Shown here: positions 33,401 to 41,295 of the stretch, in pieces
Layout of the letters: each line of letters opens with the position of its first letter
Position numbering within the stretch: the stretch's first letter is position 1
DNA from: Cupriavidus pauculus
GTDB lineage: Bacteria > Pseudomonadota > Gammaproteobacteria > Burkholderiales > Burkholderiaceae
Length of the DNA: 64,000 nt
Direction of reading: 5' to 3'
Assembly: GCF_003854935.1 (NCBI RefSeq)
Contig: NZ_CP033969.1
Location: 3,534,001 to 3,598,000 of the forward strand
Program-made: the position numbers and the translations under genes
The notes under the pieces: model-generated
Database searches by the model: none
The model's input: only the letters and a program-made list of their open reading frames with translations
What the model was told of the DNA's origin: nothing

Positions 33401-34603
33401 TCAGTTGGTCGTCTTGGCGCCGCCCTCGAACCACTGGCCCAGCAGCGCGCGTTCGTCGTCCGTGATCTGCGTGACGTTGCCCAGCGGCATCGCCTTCTGC
33501 TGCACGGCCTGCTGGTAGATGAGCTGGGCGTGCGACTTGATGTCGTCCACGGTATCGAGCTTGATGCCCTTGGCGGCCGTCGGCATCATCTTCGGCTGCG
33601 CGGCATGGCACTGCACGCAGCGCGAGTTCATGATCTCCTGCACCTTGACGAAGCTCACCGCGTTGGCGGCGCCTTCGCCCTGCGCCACCTGCGGGCGCGG
33701 CTGCGGCGCGATCAGGAACGCCACCAGCCCCAGGCACGCCACGCCGGCGGCCGGCCACGCGATGTTGATCTTGCCCTTGTGCTTGAGGATGAAGAACTGG
33801 CGGATCAGCACGCCGGCCAGCATGACCAGGATCAGCACCACCCAGTTGTTCTTGGCCGCGTAGGTCATGCTGTAGTGGTTCGACAGCATCGCGAACAGCA
33901 CCGGCAGCGTGAAGTACGTATTGTGCACGCTGCGCTGCTTGCCGCGCTTGCCGTGGATCGGGTCCACAGGCTGGCCGGCCTTCAGCGCCGCCACCACCTT
34001 GCGCTGCCCCGGGATGATCCAGAACAGCACGTTCGCGCTCATGATCGTGGCGATCATCGCGCCGGTCAGCAGGAACGCCGCGCGGCCCGAGAAGATATGG
34101 CACGCCACGTAGGCGGCCACGCCCACGTAGATCGCCACCAGGATGCCCACCGTCCGGTCGCTCTTGCCGAAGATCCGGCAGATGGCGTCATAGACCACCC
34201 AGCCCACGATCAGGTACGACACCGCGAAGCCCACGGCCGCGCCGGGCGACATGTCGTAGACGTTCTTGTCGATCAGGAAGGTGCTGGCGTTGAACAGGTA
34301 CAGCACCACCAGCAGCGCGAAGCCGCTCATCCACGTGGAGTACGACTCCCAGTAGAACCAGTGCAGGTTCTCGGGCAGCGACTTCGGCGCGGTCAGGTAC
34401 TTCTGGGGGTTGTAGAACCCGCCGCCGTGCACGGCCCAGAGTTCGCCATCGACGCCCTTGTCCTTGAGCCCGGCGTCCGTGGGGCGCGTCAGGCTGTTGT
34501 CGAGCCAGACGAAGTAGAACGACGAGCCGATCCAGGCAATCGCCGTGATGACGTGCAGCCAGCGCAAGAGCAGATTGGCCCAGTCGAGAATGTAGCCTTC
34601 CAT
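33401..34603 (-). CDS. puuD: membrane urate hydroxylase with C-terminal cytochrome c domain
   Basis: 400 residues. Residues 1-300 form the urate oxidase N-terminal (PF06181) membrane domain with about eight helices (WANLLLRWLHVITAIAWIGS at the start). A C-terminal class I cytochrome c domain has CVQCH at 329-333 and a probable axial Met at 372 (QKAMPLGN). PuuD oxidises urate to 5-hydroxyisourate and is thought to pass electrons to the respiratory chain instead of producing hydrogen peroxide. It lies 31 bases after uraH, which encodes the next enzyme. Start 34603 (MEGYILDWAN) has GGAGACA upstream. Confidence 0.94.
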   Translation of the reverse strand: MEGYILDWANLLLRWLHVITAIAWIGSSFYFVWLDNSLTRPTDAGLKDKGVDGELWAVHGGGFYNPQKYLTAPKSLPENLHWFYWESYSTWMSGFALLVVLYLFNASTFLIDKNVYDMSPGAAVGFAVSYLIVGWVVYDAICRIFGKSDRTVGILVAIYVGVAAYVACHIFSGRAAFLLTGAMIATIMSANVLFWIIPGQRKVVAALKAGQPVDPIHGKRGKQRSVHNTYFTLPVLFAMLSNHYSMTYAAKNNWVVLILVMLAGVLIRQFFILKHKGKINIAWPAAGVACLGLVAFLIAPQPRPQVAQGEGAANAVSFVKVQEIMNSRCVQCHAAQPKMMPTAAKGIKLDTVDDIKSHAQLIYQQAVQQKAMPLGNVTQITDDERALLGQWFEGGAKTTN

Positions 34604-34634
34604 GACTTGTCTCCTTGTTCCCGTCCGCCTTGTC

Positions 34635-34988
34635 TCAGCTGCCGCGGTAGGTCGAGTACGACCACGGCGACACCAGCAGCGGCACGTGGTAGTGCGCGGC
34701 CGTGTCGGCAATGCCGAAGCGCAGCGTCACCACGTCGAGGAAGGCCGGTTCGGGCAGCTTGACGCCCTGGGCACGGAAGTAGTCACCGGCACCGAAGTCG
34801 AGTTCGTAGACGCCCGGTTGCAGGTCGGCGCCTTCCAGCAGCGGCTGGTCGGCACGGCCATCGTGGTTGGTCCGGATCGACTTCAGGGTCTCGCGACGAT
34901 TGTCGACAATTTTATGCAGGGTAACCGACATGCCGGCACCGGGCGTCCCGGCGGCAGTGTCGAGAACGTGAGTGGTCAAGCGTCCCAT
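34635..34988 (-). CDS. uraH: 5-hydroxyisourate hydrolase
   Basis: 117-residue transthyretin-related protein. THVLDTAAGTPGAGM at the start, the HDGRADQPLL block and the family-defining C-terminal YRGS tetrapeptide are all present. It hydrolyses 5-hydroxyisourate to OHCU, which UraD then decarboxylates. It is first in uraH-puuD and is transcribed away from the gntR gene. A TTGTCGACAA palindrome (34900-34909) lies inside its codons about 26-29 and may be an operator within the gene. Confidence 0.96.
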   Translation of the reverse strand: MGRLTTHVLDTAAGTPGAGMSVTLHKIVDNRRETLKSIRTNHDGRADQPLLEGADLQPGVYELDFGAGDYFRAQGVKLPEPAFLDVVTLRFGIADTAAHYHVPLLVSPWSYSTYRGS

Positions 34989-35333
34989 CCTGTTCTTCCT
35001 TTGGAATGTGGGTTGTGAGGGGCGCCGCTGCCTTCACTAGCACCATTTGTGGGAAATGGTGCCCGCTCGGTACGTGTTTCAACGCATCCCGGCGCTGGAT
35101 TGGTGCGAGGCGACAATGCGCCTGCCCCATCCGTTAGACAACTCGGTAATTACCCGTAGTTGTCGAAAACCTGGGTCGGTTTTGTTGACAATGGTGCTTG
35201 CATATCCAAATAATTGTCAACAATTTTTAGATCGGCGCAGCCAAATGATCGATATCAAAACGCTTGATGTTGGTCTGTGAACGGCTCGCTACGATCGCTG
35301 ACCATCGCCTCCCCTGCATTGCGAGTGTCCAGG
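34989..35333. promoter_or_regulatory. uraH/gntR divergent control region with repeated TTGTNNACAA sites
   Basis: 345 non-coding bases. TTGTTGACAA (35182-35191) and TTGTCAACAA (35214-35223) are matching palindromes 32 bp apart centre to centre. GACAACT (35137-35143) and AGTTGTC (35158-35164) flank a GGTAATTACC palindrome. The half-site GACAA/TTGTC recurs, and a further full site lies inside uraH. A -35-like TTGACA (35185-35190) overlaps the first site, with AATAAT (35209-35214) 18 bases on, pointing toward gntR. A perfect 9-bp hairpin (GCACCATTT/AAATGGTGC, 35040-35062) lies in the probable uraH leader. Confidence 0.7.
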
Positions 35334-36074
35334 ATGTCCAAGAATCTCAAGCTGATCGCCGCCGACGCGCTGCCCGCGTCCCTAGACAACAAGCCCGCCC
35401 GCAAGGGGTCGGTGGAAGAGCGCATGTATCACGAGATCTACGACGCGATCATGGAGCACCGCCTGCCGCCGCGCACCAAGCTCACCGAGCATTCGCTGTG
35501 CGAGATCTATGCCACCGCGCGACACACCGTGCGCAAGGTGCTGTCCCGGCTGGCCGCCGACGGCATGGTCGACCTGGAGCCCAACCGCGGCGCCTTCATC
35601 GCCAGCCCGTCGACCGACGAGGCGCACGACATGTTCGAGCTGCGCCAGATGCTGGAGCGCGCCGTGCTGGAAAAACTGGCCGCCATGCCGAACGTGCGCG
35701 CGGTGATCGCGCCGCTGCGCAAGATGGTGGCCGACGAGCGCCAGGCGTTTCTCACGCACGAGCGGCCTACCTGGATCCGCCTGTCCGCCGAATTCCATAC
35801 CGCGCTGGCCGACCTGTCCGGCAACGCGCTGCTGGTGACGATGATGCGGCGGCTGGTGTCGCGCACCACGCTGATGATCGCCAGCGTGGAGGCCCCCGGC
35901 CACAACGCGTGCTCGTTCGACGAGCACGACGACATTCTTGACGCACTGGAACAGGGCGACGCCGCCCTGGCGCAGTCGCGCATGGCGCACCACCTTGGCG
36001 CCTGCGCGGACCGCGTGCAGCCGGACGAGCCCGGCAACTTCGATCTTCGCAGCGTGCTGGGCCGCTCCACCTAG
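35334..36074 (+). CDS. GntR family regulator (FCD domain), probable purine regulator
   Basis: 246 residues. The N-terminal winged helix (about 22-85) reads VEERMYHEIYDAIMEHRLPP, RTKLTEHSLCEIYATARHT and VRKVLSRLAADGMVDLEPNRGAF. The C-terminal FCD helical domain (about 100-225) carries likely metal-ligand residues in EFHTALADLSGNALL and DEHDDILDALEQGD. Position between puuD-uraH and the permease-puuE-uraD genes, together with the TTGTNNACAA sites, suggests control of urate breakdown. Start 35334 (MSKNLKLIAAD) has a weak ribosome binding site; a GTG at 35277 is possible. Confidence 0.88.
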   Translation: MSKNLKLIAADALPASLDNKPARKGSVEERMYHEIYDAIMEHRLPPRTKLTEHSLCEIYATARHTVRKVLSRLAADGMVDLEPNRGAFIASPSTDEAHDMFELRQMLERAVLEKLAAMPNVRAVIAPLRKMVADERQAFLTHERPTWIRLSAEFHTALADLSGNALLVTMMRRLVSRTTLMIASVEAPGHNACSFDEHDDILDALEQGDAALAQSRMAHHLGACADRVQPDEPGNFDLRSVLGRST

Positions 36075-36284
36075 CACGGTGTTCCCGCCGCCGGGCAACA
36101 GCACACCCCTGTTGCCGATGCAGGCCCACCCGCTGCCCACCGCATCCACGCCCGCCAGAGGCGCGGCAGGCAGCCGGACAAGAACCGCCAACAATCGCCC
36201 GTCACAAGAGGCATCGACAAAAGCGGTCACGGGCAAAACCCGGCGCGCGTTCCCATCGAAACCAATCGGAGAGGAGACACACCC

Positions 36285-37691
36285 ATGAATTCCGCAAGCA
36301 CCACGGTCCCCACGGACCAGACAAACGAGCGGCTGCCCTCCGGGCGGTTGCTGGCGCTGGGCCTGCAGCACGTGCTGGTGATGTATGCCGGTACCGTTGC
36401 CGTTCCGCTCATCGTCGGCGGGGCGCTCAAGCTGCCGAAGGACCAGCTCGCGTTCCTGATCAATGCCGACCTGTTCGCGGCCGGCCTGGCCACGCTGATC
36501 CAGGCCATCGGCTTCTGGAAGTTCGGCATCCGCATGCCCGTGATGATGGGCGTGACGTTCGCGTCGGTGGCGCCGATGATCGCCATCGGCACCGACCCCA
36601 ACGTGGGCCTGCTGGGCATCTATGGCGCGGTGATCGCGTCCGGGCTCTTCGGCATCCTGATCGCGCCGATGATGGGGCGCATGCTGGGGCTGTTCCCGCC
36701 CGTGGTGACCGGCACCGTGATCACGCTGATCGGGGTGTCGCTGATGCGCGTGGGCATCAACTGGGCCGGCGGCGGCCAGCCCACCACGCGGGCGGTCATC
36801 GACGGCGTGGTCAAGGACGTGCCGAACCTGGCCTACGGCGACCTGGGCAACCTGGCCATCGCCGGCCTGACGCTGCTGGTGATCCTGCTGCTGACGCGCT
36901 ACGGGCGCGGCCTGGTGGCCAACTGCGCGGTGCTGCTGGGCATCATCATCGGCACGTTCGTGGCAATGGCGTTCGGCAAGGTGTCGTTCGAGGGCCTGCA
37001 CGAAGCCAGCTTCGTGGCCGTCATCACGCCGCTGCACTTCGGCATGCCGACGTTCCAGCTCACCGCGATCCTGTCGATGTGCATCGTGATGCTGATCACG
37101 CTGGTCGAGTCCACCGGCATGTTCCTGGCGCTGTCCGACATCACCGGCCGCCGGCTGAGCCCGAAGGACCTGACCGCCGGCCTGCGCGCCGACGGCCTGG
37201 GCACGGTCATCGGCGGCGTGTTCAACACGTTCCCGTACACGTCGTTCTCGCAGAACGTGGGGCTGGTCACCGTGACCGGCGTGCGCTCGCGCTACGTGGC
37301 GGCCGCCGGCGGCCTGATCCTGATCGCGTTCGGCCTGTTCCCGAAGATGGCCCACGTGGTGGCGTCGGTGCCGCAGTTCGTGCTGGGCGGCGCCGGCATC
37401 GTGATGTTCGGCATGGTCGCGGCCACCGGCATCCGCATCCTGGGCAGCTGCGATTTCAACCGCAACCGCCACAACCTGTTCATCGTGGCGATCTCCATCG
37501 GCTTCGGCATGATCCCCACGCTGGCGCCCACGCTGTTCCAGTACCTGCCCAAGTGGACCGACCCGTTCACGCACAGCGGCATCGTGCTGGGCACCATCGT
37601 GGCCGTGGTGCTGAACCTGTTCTTCAACGGCATGCAGTCGGCCGAGGAAGCCATGCGCAACGCCGCCGCGAACAGCCATGGCACGGAGTAA
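36285..37691 (+). CDS. NCS2 nucleobase permease (xanthine/urate type)
   Basis: 468 residues, about 14 membrane segments of the nucleobase:cation symporter-2 family. Family marks include LALGLQHVLVMYAGTVAVPL at the N-terminus, LVESTGMFLALSDITGR (substrate-binding Glu region) and NTFPYTSFSQNVGLVTVTGV (the NCS2 signature, whose QN motif favours the xanthine/urate branch). Clustering with urate-degrading genes supports uptake of urate or xanthine by H+ symport. GGAGAGGAG precedes the ATG. The 210-base gap upstream shows no promoter I would defend. Confidence 0.9.
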   Translation: MNSASTTVPTDQTNERLPSGRLLALGLQHVLVMYAGTVAVPLIVGGALKLPKDQLAFLINADLFAAGLATLIQAIGFWKFGIRMPVMMGVTFASVAPMIAIGTDPNVGLLGIYGAVIASGLFGILIAPMMGRMLGLFPPVVTGTVITLIGVSLMRVGINWAGGGQPTTRAVIDGVVKDVPNLAYGDLGNLAIAGLTLLVILLLTRYGRGLVANCAVLLGIIIGTFVAMAFGKVSFEGLHEASFVAVITPLHFGMPTFQLTAILSMCIVMLITLVESTGMFLALSDITGRRLSPKDLTAGLRADGLGTVIGGVFNTFPYTSFSQNVGLVTVTGVRSRYVAAAGGLILIAFGLFPKMAHVVASVPQFVLGGAGIVMFGMVAATGIRILGSCDFNRNRHNLFIVAISIGFGMIPTLAPTLFQYLPKWTDPFTHSGIVLGTIVAVVLNLFFNGMQSAEEAMRNAAANSHGTE

Positions 37692-37883
37692 CCCCGCCGA
37701 CCATTGACCCCTGACAATCGCACGCGACAATCGGGCGCGGACAATCCGCTGCGTTCCGCTCCGCCTGCCGCGTACGTTGCCGCCTGCACCGGGCGGCCTC
37801 TGGCACGCGCTTTGCGTCATGCAGCGCGCTCCGGGACCGACCCCTGCAGGCTGCAGATTTCTCTCCTGAAGCAGACACAACAG

Positions 37884-38828
37884 ATGACACACGATAACTA
37901 TCCACGCGATCTCATCGGCTACGGCGCCCGCCCGCCGCACGCCCGCTGGCCGGGCGGCGCGCGTATCGCGCTGCAGTTCGTGCTCAATTACGAGGAAGGC
38001 GGCGAGAACTGCGTGCTGCACGGCGACGCCGCGTCCGAGCAGTTCCTGTCCGAGATCGTCGGTGCCGCGGCCTACCCCGCCCGGCACATGAGCATGGAAG
38101 GCATCTACGAATACGGGTCGCGCGCGGGCGTCTGGCGCATCCTGCGCGAGTTCGAGCAGCGCAAGCTGCCGCTGACGATCTTCGGCGTGTCGATGGCACT
38201 GCAGCGCCATCCGGAACTGACGCGCGCCTTCGTCGAGCTGGGCCACGAGATCGCCTGCCACGGCTGGCGCTGGATCCACTACCAGGGCATCGACGAGGCC
38301 ACCGAGCGCGAGCACATGCGCATCGGCATGCAGATCATCAAGGACCTGACCGGCGAGATGCCGCTGGGCTGGTACACCGGCCGCGACAGCCCCAACACGC
38401 GCCGGCTGGTGGTGGAGCACGGCGGCCTGCTGTACGACTCGGACTACTACGGCGACGACCTGCCCTTCTGGACCGAGGTGGAAGTCGCCGGCGGCGAGAA
38501 GAAGCCCCACCTGGTGGTGCCCTACACGCTGGACTCCAACGACATGCGCTTTGCCACGCCGCAGGGCTTCAACACGGGCGAGCAGTTCTTCCAGTACCTG
38601 AAGGATGCGTTCGACGTGCTGTACGCCGAGGGCGACCCCAGCGGGCTGGACCAGCCCAAGATGCTGTCGATCGGCATGCACTGCCGCCTGCTGGGCCGGC
38701 CGGGCCGGTTCCGCGCGCTGCAGCGGTTCCTGGACTACGTCCAGTCGCACGACAAGGTCTGGATCACGCGGCGCGTGGACATCGCCCGCCACTGGATCGA
38801 CACCCACCCGTACCGGAGCCAGGCATGA
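37884..38828 (+). CDS. puuE: allantoinase PuuE
   Basis: 314-residue cofactor-light allantoinase of the polysaccharide deacetylase (NodB) fold, unrelated to zinc amidohydrolase allantoinases. It opens RDLIGYGARPPHARWPGGARIALQF and has the PuuE-typical NYEEGGENCVLHGD, HEIACHGWRW, and GWYTGRDSPNTRRLVVEHGG. It hydrolyses allantoin to allantoate. Start 37884 (MTHDNYPRDL) matches the family. Its stop overlaps the uraD ATG (ATGA). Confidence 0.95.
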   Translation: MTHDNYPRDLIGYGARPPHARWPGGARIALQFVLNYEEGGENCVLHGDAASEQFLSEIVGAAAYPARHMSMEGIYEYGSRAGVWRILREFEQRKLPLTIFGVSMALQRHPELTRAFVELGHEIACHGWRWIHYQGIDEATEREHMRIGMQIIKDLTGEMPLGWYTGRDSPNTRRLVVEHGGLLYDSDYYGDDLPFWTEVEVAGGEKKPHLVVPYTLDSNDMRFATPQGFNTGEQFFQYLKDAFDVLYAEGDPSGLDQPKMLSIGMHCRLLGRPGRFRALQRFLDYVQSHDKVWITRRVDIARHWIDTHPYRSQA

Positions 38829-39346
38829 GCCAGACGCGCTACACGATTACCCAGCTGAACGCGATGCCCGAGCCCGAGTTCGTCAAGGTGCTGGGCGGTA
38901 TCTACGAACATTCGCCCTGGTTCGCCGACGCCGCGGCGCGGCAGCGTCCGTTCGCCAACACGGCGGAACTGGCCGGCGCGCTGCGCGCCGCGGTGGATGC
39001 AGCGGGCCAGGACGCCCAGCTCAAGCTGGTGCGCGCCCACCCGGAGCTGGCGGGCAAGGCGGCCGTGCGCGGCGAGCTGACGGCCGAATCGACGCGGGAG
39101 CAGGCCGGCGCCGGGCTGGACCAGTGCACGCCGGAGGAATTCCAGCGCCTGCAGGACCTGAACGCGGCCTACAACCGCAAGTTCGGCTTCCCGTTCATCC
39201 TGGCCGTGCGCGGCTACGACCGCCACGGGATCATCGACGCTTTTGCAAGGCGCCTCGACAACGAGCCCCCGGTCGAGTTGCAAACTTGCATCAACCAGAT
39301 CCACCGCATTGCGCAGTTCCGCCTGAACGACTTAGTATCCGCCTGA
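38825..39346 (+). CDS. uraD: OHCU decarboxylase
   Basis: 173 residues. UraD decarboxylates 2-oxo-4-hydroxy-4-carboxy-5-ureidoimidazoline to (S)-allantoin. The catalytic His region RAHPELAGKAAVRGELTAES, the QCTPEEFQRLQDLNAAYN block and KFGFPFILAVRGYDRH are clear. It is coupled to puuE by a four-base overlap even though it acts one step earlier. Downstream allantoate-degrading genes are not in the window. Confidence 0.95.
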   Translation: MSQTRYTITQLNAMPEPEFVKVLGGIYEHSPWFADAAARQRPFANTAELAGALRAAVDAAGQDAQLKLVRAHPELAGKAAVRGELTAESTREQAGAGLDQCTPEEFQRLQDLNAAYNRKFGFPFILAVRGYDRHGIIDAFARRLDNEPPVELQTCINQIHRIAQFRLNDLVSA

Positions 39347-39552
39347 AAAAAAATCCACGGCAGTCAAGAGAGAGAAATTCAGGAACGTTCGGCGACCCGC
39401 GTCGCCGTCCAACAAAGTCCCGGCCGCGCCGGTCCCCACTGCACCGTCAGACTTCCGTGCGCGGCCAAGGGACAAAGCAGAAGAAGCCCAGTCAAGGGTT
39501 CCGGCACACAACGAAAACGTTCTGAGCAGCATCACAACCACGGAGGTCTTAC

Positions 39553-40629
39553 ATGACAAAGCAGTACAAGCCGGCCATCAAGCTGGCGGCAATCGCGGCC
39601 ACCCTCTTCTCCGGCGCGGCCCTGGCCCAGTCCAGCGTCACGCTGTACGGCCAGGCCGACATGTTCGTCGGCGGCATCAAGAGCCCGGGCACGGGCGAGC
39701 GCGCCTACGTGGCCAACTCGGGCGGCATGCAGACGTCGTACTGGGGCATCAAGGGTACCGAGGACCTGGGCATGGGCACCAAGGCCATCTTCGACCTGAA
39801 CGGCTTCTTCCGTACCGATTCGGGCAGCTCGGGCCGCTTCAACGGCGACTCGCTGTTCAGCCGCAACGCCTACGTCGGCCTGCAGAACGACCGCTACGGC
39901 GCGCTGAAGCTGGGCCGCAACACCACGCCGTACTTTGTCTCGACGATCCTGTTCAACCCGCTGATCGACTCGTACGTCTTCAGCCCGATGATCTTCCACA
40001 CGTACTTCGGCACGCCGGGTACGGGCCTCTACGATCCGGGCATCATCGGCGATTCGGGCTGGAACAACTCGATCGTCTACTCCACGCCCACGTTCGGGGG
40101 CCTGACCGCCAACCTGATCTACGGCGCGGGCGAGGCGGCGGGCAGCAACAGCAAGAACAAGTGGGGCGGCAACATGACCTACTTCTCGGGCAACCTGGCT
40201 GCCACCGTGGCGTTCCAGCAGGTCAAGTTCGACGTGGCGCCGTTCGACCCGCAGAACCCGGCCCTGGCCAACCTGGACAAGCAGTCGGCCGTGCAGGCTG
40301 GCCTGTCGTACGACTTCAAGTTCGTGAAGGCCTTCCTGCAGGGCCAGTACATCAAGACGGACTTCACGACCAGCGCCACCGGCGACATCAAGCACATCGA
40401 CGGCCAGGCCGGCGTCTCGGTGCCGGTGGGCGCGGGCAACGTGCTGGCGTCGTACACATTCGGCCGCGTGCTGAACGAAGTCACCAGCATCAAGCGCAAC
40501 ACGTTCGCGGTGGCCTACGACTACAACCTGTCGAAGCGCACCGACGTCTACGCGGCCTACTTCTACGACAAGGTCACGGGCGTGGAACACGGCGACAGCT
40601 TCGGCGTGGGCGTGCGCCACAAGTTCTGA
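39553..40629 (+). CDS. general porin (Burkholderia-type, 16-strand)
   Basis: 358 residues: signal peptide (about 1-26, ending ALAQS), then SSVTLYGQADMFVGG typical of the beta-proteobacterial porin family, alternating amphipathic strands, and the C-terminal Phe (GVGVRHKF) used by the BAM machinery. Its position behind permease-puuE-uraD suggests it admits purines or ureides through the outer membrane; this is inference. ACGGAGG lies about ten bases ahead of the ATG. The 205-base gap upstream is relatively A-rich and may hold a separate promoter. Confidence 0.9.
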   Translation: MTKQYKPAIKLAAIAATLFSGAALAQSSVTLYGQADMFVGGIKSPGTGERAYVANSGGMQTSYWGIKGTEDLGMGTKAIFDLNGFFRTDSGSSGRFNGDSLFSRNAYVGLQNDRYGALKLGRNTTPYFVSTILFNPLIDSYVFSPMIFHTYFGTPGTGLYDPGIIGDSGWNNSIVYSTPTFGGLTANLIYGAGEAAGSNSKNKWGGNMTYFSGNLAATVAFQQVKFDVAPFDPQNPALANLDKQSAVQAGLSYDFKFVKAFLQGQYIKTDFTTSATGDIKHIDGQAGVSVPVGAGNVLASYTFGRVLNEVTSIKRNTFAVAYDYNLSKRTDVYAAYFYDKVTGVEHGDSFGVGVRHKF

Positions 40630-40658
40630 CGCCTGCCGCCAGTCTCGGCGCCGTCACA

Positions 40659-40686
40659 AAAGCCTGCCCGCGCGGCAGGCTTTTTC
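40659..40686 (+). terminator. terminator after the porin gene
   Basis: AGCCTGCC-CGCGC-GGCAGGCT stem (40661-40681) followed by TTTTC; closes the permease-puuE-uraD-porin unit. Confidence 0.88.
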
Positions 40687-40869
40687 TTGCGCGCAACCCG
40701 GCCCGATCCGCCACAATGCTGCGCCGCAGCGCAAATTCGCGCGACTGCAGCAGGATCGGAAGCCCCCGCTTCATAGGCCGATTCAATTGGCGACCGCCCC
40801 CTCTTCTACCTAGATTGGTCTTCCGGACTGTGTGCCGGACCACGTAAACCAGGACGAGTGAGGTGACGC

Positions 40870-41115
40870 ATGCGGCGCTATGTGAAATCCCGATCGGAAC
40901 TGATGGCCATCCTGAGCCAGTGCCTGGACAACAACCCGGAATGCGGCGAGGTGGAGCTGCACGCCATGCGCGTGCACCAGCCCGACCATACCGGTTGCAA
41001 CTGGAGCGCTGAGGTCGATTTTCGCCAGGACACCTTCGACGATCTGGCACAGCAGATGGCCGCGGCCCGCTCGATCATCGTGGTGATGCGGGAGCAGTAC
41101 AACGTGCTGCAATAG
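40870..41115 (+). CDS. small protein of unknown function
   Basis: 81 residues, soluble, mildly acidic, with three Cys/His-containing stretches (SQCLDNNPECGEVELHAMRVH and HTGCNW) and no signal or membrane segment. GAGGTGACGC precedes the ATG, a fair ribosome binding site, and codon choice matches the neighbours (GC-rich third positions), so it is likely real. I recognise no family. It is isolated between two terminators. Confidence 0.6.
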   Translation: MRRYVKSRSELMAILSQCLDNNPECGEVELHAMRVHQPDHTGCNWSAEVDFRQDTFDDLAQQMAAARSIIVVMREQYNVLQ

Positions 41116-41207
41116 CGGCAATGCACCGGCTAGGGCGCACGACCCGTGCGTACTGACCCGCCGACGCGCTGACACCCCGGCAGACGTGCCAGCGCACCGA
41201 CAAAAAA

Positions 41208-41243
41208 ACCGGGCCGCGAGGATTGCCCCTCGCGGCCCGGTTT
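41208..41243. terminator. terminator between the small gene and maeB
   Basis: A 13-bp stem (AACCGGGCCGCGAG with its complement) and an 8-base loop. On the minus strand it ends in seven Ts and serves maeB strongly; on the plus strand TTTCCTTTT follows, so it also works for the small gene. Confidence 0.9.
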
Positions 41244-41295
41244 CCTTTTGCGACCATCAGACCTGCACGCCGTGCAGATCAGACCCGGCGCGGCC

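Noticed and set aside
35382-38807. A minus-strand open frame of over 1,100 codons opposite gntR, the permease and puuE
   Set aside because: Low-complexity translation with no family resemblance. It spans intergenic DNA and three recognised plus-strand genes.
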